Part shown: positions 23,048 to 26,455 of the stretch, in pieces | How positions within the stretch are numbered: the stretch's first letter is position 1 | Layout of the letters: every line of letters begins with the position of its first letter | Origin: Bacillota bacterium | GTDB taxonomy: Bacteria; Bacillota; Clostridia; Christensenellales; Aristaeellaceae | Direction: 5' to 3' | DNA: 26,455 bases | NCBI GenBank assembly: GCA_023392755.1 | Contig: JAEWNM010000019.1 | Coordinates: forward strand, 1 to 26,455 | The notes under the pieces: generated by a model | The model's database searches: none | The model's input: the letters and a program-made list of their open reading frames with translations, nothing else | Told to the model about the DNA's origin: nothing | Translations under genes and position numbers: made by a program

Positions 23048-25400
23048 ATGCAAGCGTGTATGCTTTTCCCTTCTGCGCGGAAAAGACCAAGCCCCATTCA
23101 GTGGCCTTTGCGGGTATGGGACTGCCGTCCTGCGTAACCTTTTCAAGGCCGCAGCGCACCTCTATCTCCCCGTCGCAGGCCGCATGGATTGCCGCTTCCG
23201 CAAGCACGCCTCCCGACCAGCGCATGTCCACCGCGTGGCCGCCCCGGGCTATAAGCCCCTGAACGCTTCCTTCCTGCCATTCGGGGGGCAGCGCCGGCAG
23301 CAGGTGCAGTATACCGGTATGGCTTTGCAGCAGCGCTTCGGCAATGCCCGCCGTGGCGCCCAGGTTGCCGTCGATTTGGAAAACATCCCAGCCGTTGAGA
23401 AAATTGCGTGGGCGGGAAGCCGTGACCATGCGGCGTATGTTCTGCCCCGTCATGGTCCCGTCCAGCATGCGGGCGTGCTGGCAGATGTACCAGGCCAGGG
23501 GCCAGCCGCCCCGGCCCGCGCCGTTGTCCATGCGCAGCTTCAGGGATTGGCGGACAGCCTGCAAAAGCTCCGGCGTGTCCTTCCAGTTGATTTCCGTGCC
23601 GGGGTAAGCGCCCCACAGGTGGGAGATGTGGCCCATACCCGGCGTCATTTCCTTTTCTTCCTTCTGCCACTCCAGCAGCTGCCCTTTGGAGCCGATCGCG
23701 TTTTTCGGAAGCCTCTCCCGTATATTGGCAAACTCCCTGGTCAGCGGGTCGTTCAGTTGCAGTATTTCATCGGCCTTAACGCATGCGTCAAACAATGCCC
23801 TGAGCATTTGGTTGTCCATGGCCGGCCCGGCGCAGATGGGCGTATCGTGGCCATCCTTAAGTACATACCTGTTTTCCGGGGAAACGGATGGGCAGGTGAC
23901 AAGCCGGCCCTCCTGATCCTCAATCAAAAAATCCACAAAGAACAGCGCGAAATCCCGCAGCACGGGGTACCACTCCCTGAGGAAATCCTTATCCAGCGTG
24001 AACAGGTAGTGTTCCCACAGGTGCAGCGCCATCCATACGCCGCCGGTCGTCCAGGGCGTGGCGGCCATGTACACATCCTGGGGGGCACAGTCGCCGTACA
24101 CATCGGTGTTGTGGTGGCACATAGCGCCCCGGCAGCCGTACATGATCCGGGCCGTATCCTTGCCTTTTTCCCGCATGCTTAGGATAAGGTCGAACATGGA
24201 GTGGTGCAGCTCGCTCAAGTTGCACACCTCCGCAGGCCAGTAGTTCATTTGCGTGTTGATGTTGATGGTGTACTTGCTGTCCCAGGACGGCACGAAATCC
24301 TTGTTCCATATGCCCTGCAGATTCAGCGCCGTGGAGTTTTCCCGGCCACCGGCCATCATCAGGTACCTGCCGAAGGTGAAGTACAGCGCGGCCAGGTCGT
24401 TGTCCTGCGCTCCATCCCGCTGGTTTTGAATGCGCGTGTCAACAGGCCCTTGGGGTGCCGGGCCCAGGTCCAACACACAGCGGCGCATGCGCGGCTCAAA
24501 GTCGGCAATGTGGCGTGCCTTCAGCGCCTCGTAGCCCAGGGCTTCGGCCTTGTTAAGCACGTCAAGCACGTAGCCCTGCGGGTCGCTTTCCCGGTTTTCG
24601 GTGGCGGAGGCCAGGTACAGGCAGACGGTGGTGGCGTTTCTGGCCAGCAGTTGGGTATAGGGGTTTTCCACCTGCCCGTCGGTGGCCATGCGCACCGCGG
24701 CGCAAAAGCCGGTTTCGGCGGCGTGGCCTCTGATCAAAAGCGTGGTATTGTCCATGAGATGGTTTTCGTCCAGCAGCATGCCTGCCCAGCCGCCCCCGCG
24801 GGAGAACTTTCCCGGCCTGCGGTGATCGGGCGTTTTTTCGTCAAATATGCGGCAACGGTCCATCTGCGCGTCCAGGTTGATGGCCCCCGGCCTGTCGGCG
24901 CTTATGCGGATGCACATCACCTGGTCGGGATAGCTTACAAACATCTCCCTTGTAAAGCTCACCCCGTCCTGGCGGTAGGTGATGTTTTGCACGCCGCGCA
25001 TCATGTCAAGCTCGGCACGGTAGTTTTCGCTGCCGTCGCTGTTGGGAATCCAGCCCATCACAAAGGGCGTATGCTGGTTGACGGCGATGTCCAGCTCACC
25101 CAGCGGCTCGTAATGGCGCATGGTGCTGGGCGCGCCGATCATGTACTGCACAATCAGGTCCTCGGCCTCCTGCATCTTCCCTTCCAGCACCTTCTGCTGG
25201 ATCAGGGGCAGCTTCTCCCTGGTGGCCGGGTTGTTTCTGTCAATGAATTTGCCGTACCACAGGCTGTCCTCATTGAGCTGGATTCGGTCAATGGCCGTAT
25301 GTCCGTAGACCATGGCTCCCAGGCGGCCGTTGCCCATGGGCAGCGCATCGTTCCAGTGCTCTGCCGCCTTTTCATAGGTCAGGCTATATTCCCGTGTCAT
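23046..25400 (-). CDS. GH95 glycoside hydrolase (alpha-1,2-L-fucosidase / alpha-L-galactosidase)
   Basis: 784 residues, full length for GH95, with no signal peptide, so cytoplasmic. The N-terminal beta domain opens with ALPMGNGRLGAMVYG (19-33) and LNEDSLWYG. The (alpha/alpha)6 catalytic domain carries ALNLQGIWN (358-366), YTININTQMNYWPAE (377-391), CPSVSPENRY (503-512), HISHLWGAYPG (591-601) and FQIDGNLGATAGIAEALL (674-691), then the closing LLPALPPEW. By comparison with Bifidobacterium AfcA, Asn380, Asn382 and Asp677 would activate water and Glu509 would be the general acid; all are present. The enzyme inverts configuration and removes terminal L-fucose or L-galactose from oligosaccharides. 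It follows the MFS transporter by 24 bases and has GGAGG nine bases upstream. Which sugar it prefers is open (see findings). Confidence 0.95.
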   Translation of the reverse strand: MTREYSLTYEKAAEHWNDALPMGNGRLGAMVYGHTAIDRIQLNEDSLWYGKFIDRNNPATREKLPLIQQKVLEGKMQEAEDLIVQYMIGAPSTMRHYEPLGELDIAVNQHTPFVMGWIPNSDGSENYRAELDMMRGVQNITYRQDGVSFTREMFVSYPDQVMCIRISADRPGAINLDAQMDRCRIFDEKTPDHRRPGKFSRGGGWAGMLLDENHLMDNTTLLIRGHAAETGFCAAVRMATDGQVENPYTQLLARNATTVCLYLASATENRESDPQGYVLDVLNKAEALGYEALKARHIADFEPRMRRCVLDLGPAPQGPVDTRIQNQRDGAQDNDLAALYFTFGRYLMMAGGRENSTALNLQGIWNKDFVPSWDSKYTININTQMNYWPAEVCNLSELHHSMFDLILSMREKGKDTARIMYGCRGAMCHHNTDVYGDCAPQDVYMAATPWTTGGVWMALHLWEHYLFTLDKDFLREWYPVLRDFALFFVDFLIEDQEGRLVTCPSVSPENRYVLKDGHDTPICAGPAMDNQMLRALFDACVKADEILQLNDPLTREFANIRERLPKNAIGSKGQLLEWQKEEKEMTPGMGHISHLWGAYPGTEINWKDTPELLQAVRQSLKLRMDNGAGRGGWPLAWYICQHARMLDGTMTGQNIRRMVTASRPRNFLNGWDVFQIDGNLGATAGIAEALLQSHTGILHLLPALPPEWQEGSVQGLIARGGHAVDMRWSGGVLAEAAIHAACDGEIEVRCGLEKVTQDGSPIPAKATEWGLVFSAQKGKAYTLA

Positions 25401-25424
25401 CTGGCGCGTCCTCCTTGTCGCTTA

Positions 25425-26455
25425 TCAATTTTCATCCTGCATGGTATCCGGCGCGGCCGCCCCGGCCTGCCGTTTCTTTGATCCGTATACCGACAGCTTC
25501 AGCCTTGTGGTGCAAAGTATAGCCAGACAACAGATGATGATCTGGAAAACGAAAACCGATCCCGCGGGGTGTATTTCCAGGTACGCGCCAATCAGTGTGC
25601 TGGTGAAGGACAGGGGCAGCAGCGCCATGCTTTTGGATACCAGATAGTAGATCGTCCGCTCCTTCTCCACCACTTCCAGAATGTATGCCTGATAGCCGAT
25701 CATGCCGCTGCGGGAAAACCCGATCAGAAATACCGCCATCCCGGCAAACACCAGGGGGGCGGACATGTTCAGTGCCAGCAGACCCAGCATGGGCACCAGC
25801 AGCCCCAATGTTTCCACCATCGTCAGCATGCGCTTGATGCCAAAGCGGGCGGAGACACGTCCGGTGATAAAGCCGCCGCACATCAGCCCCAGCGTTTGAA
25901 AAATGAGCAGGTTCGATATGGCATTGGCATCCAGCTTCAGTGTGTTCCTGGCGAACAGGAAAAAGAAGGTGTTCACCGCCAGGGACACATGGGAGAAGGC
26001 GTTGGTCAAAATCGCCCAGTCGAACGGCTTGTTCCTGAAGCTTATCAGCAGGTTTTTCACATACGCCTTTATGTTGCGCTCCGCTTTGGGTGCGGCGGTG
26101 CTCTCACCCTCTTTGAGCGGCAGGAAGAAAAGCACCGAGCAGAACATCATGCTCCCGCCCAAAAAGAAGATGGCGGCGTACTGCCCCATGCTGGTCAAGC
26201 CTTCGTTGGCGCGGATGGCCTTGATAATGTTGCTGGCCAGGAACGTGATAATCCCCGATATGCCCAGCAACGTACCCAGCAGCTTTCCCCGCTTGGCGGG
26301 GCTCACACAGCTGCCCAGAAGATAATTCCAGGAGATGCCCGTTATAGGCTGGCAGATATAGAAGATAAGCATGACCGCGAAGAAGCAGACCAGCATGGCG
26401 TTGCCGGCAACGCCCAGGGTGATGAGCAGGGGGATGACCAGCATCAGCCCCCGCG
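25425..26455 (-). CDS. MFS transporter (partial, N-terminus off the window)
   Basis: The frame is open through the right edge, so the Met at 26444 is only the first one visible and the true start lies outside. 343 codons are seen, with about nine to ten hydrophobic helices; complete MFS proteins have 12 and about 400-450 residues, so the missing part is about two helices. The layout shows a central basic cytoplasmic loop (near PLKEGESTAAPKAERNIKAY) between the two halves, and the short motif GRVSARFGIKRML in the second half resembles the MFS loop motif. The C-terminus is hydrophilic (AGAAAPDTMQDEN). Being 24 bases before the GH95 gene, it probably imports the oligosaccharide which that enzyme trims. 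Confidence 0.82.
   Translation of the reverse strand, partial: RGLMLVIPLLITLGVAGNAMLVCFFAVMLIFYICQPITGISWNYLLGSCVSPAKRGKLLGTLLGISGIITFLASNIIKAIRANEGLTSMGQYAAIFFLGGSMMFCSVLFFLPLKEGESTAAPKAERNIKAYVKNLLISFRNKPFDWAILTNAFSHVSLAVNTFFFLFARNTLKLDANAISNLLIFQTLGLMCGGFITGRVSARFGIKRMLTMVETLGLLVPMLGLLALNMSAPLVFAGMAVFLIGFSRSGMIGYQAYILEVVEKERTIYYLVSKSMALLPLSFTSTLIGAYLEIHPAGSVFVFQIIICCLAILCTTRLKLSVYGSKKRQAGAAAPDTMQDEN

Noticed and set aside
24201..25481. Open frame of 426 codons on the plus strand
   Set aside because: Antisense to the GH95 gene, whose protein has every family motif; the plus-strand translation resembles no protein.

Overview
The window looks like a chromosomal segment from a moderately GC-rich Firmicute, most likely a carbohydrate-degrading anaerobic Clostridia member (gut or plant-biomass type). 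This is inferred from strong AAGGAGG ribosome-binding sites on most genes, a YesM/YesN-type two-component pair, a YxlE-F-G-like ABC cassette, an IclR and an AraC regulator beside sugar genes, and a GH95 glycosidase. No ribosomal or taxonomic marker gene is present, so the assignment is soft.

Layout: 1-897 (-) is the N-terminal 299 residues of a CoA-disulfide reductase/NADH oxidase-type flavoenzyme running off the left edge. 1094-2989 (-) is a compact export-type ABC cassette (small PLDc_N membrane protein, ATPase, permease) with its own promoter carrying a palindrome between -35 and -10. 3148-5156 (-) is an overlapping NarL-type response regulator and HisKA_3 kinase, preceded by an RmlD-like reductase (5214-6086) and an AraC regulator (6186-7067). 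From a symmetric divergent promoter, 7172-9993 (+) runs a dehydrogenase / TIM-barrel isomerase / divergent dehydrogenase operon ending in a strong terminator. A second TIM-barrel isomerase (10120-11109, -) is divergent from an IclR regulator (11358-12137, +). RNase R (12410-14557, -) is the only obvious housekeeping gene.

14735-18634 (-) is a two-gene operon for an 880-residue GH95-like glycosidase and a 413-residue unrecognised, probably TIM-barrel, protein. 18786-22876 (-) encodes, in transcriptional order, a solute-binding protein, a YesM-type sensor kinase and a YesN-type regulator. 23046-26455 (-) encodes an MFS transporter (running off the right edge) and a GH95 enzyme.

Working model (inference): the SBP-kinase-regulator trio senses an extracellular glycan fragment, the MFS protein imports oligosaccharides, the two signal-less glycosidases cleave them in the cytoplasm, and the two Gfo/Idh/MocA dehydrogenases plus two metal-dependent TIM barrels carry out oxidise-rearrange-reduce chemistry on sugars, perhaps through 3-keto intermediates. 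The separate ABC/kinase/regulator block looks like a cell-envelope or peptide-stress module.

No gene-free stretch exceeds 300 bases; the longest are 12138-12409 and 11110-11357. I saw no tRNA, rRNA, CRISPR array, insertion sequence or convincing riboswitch.
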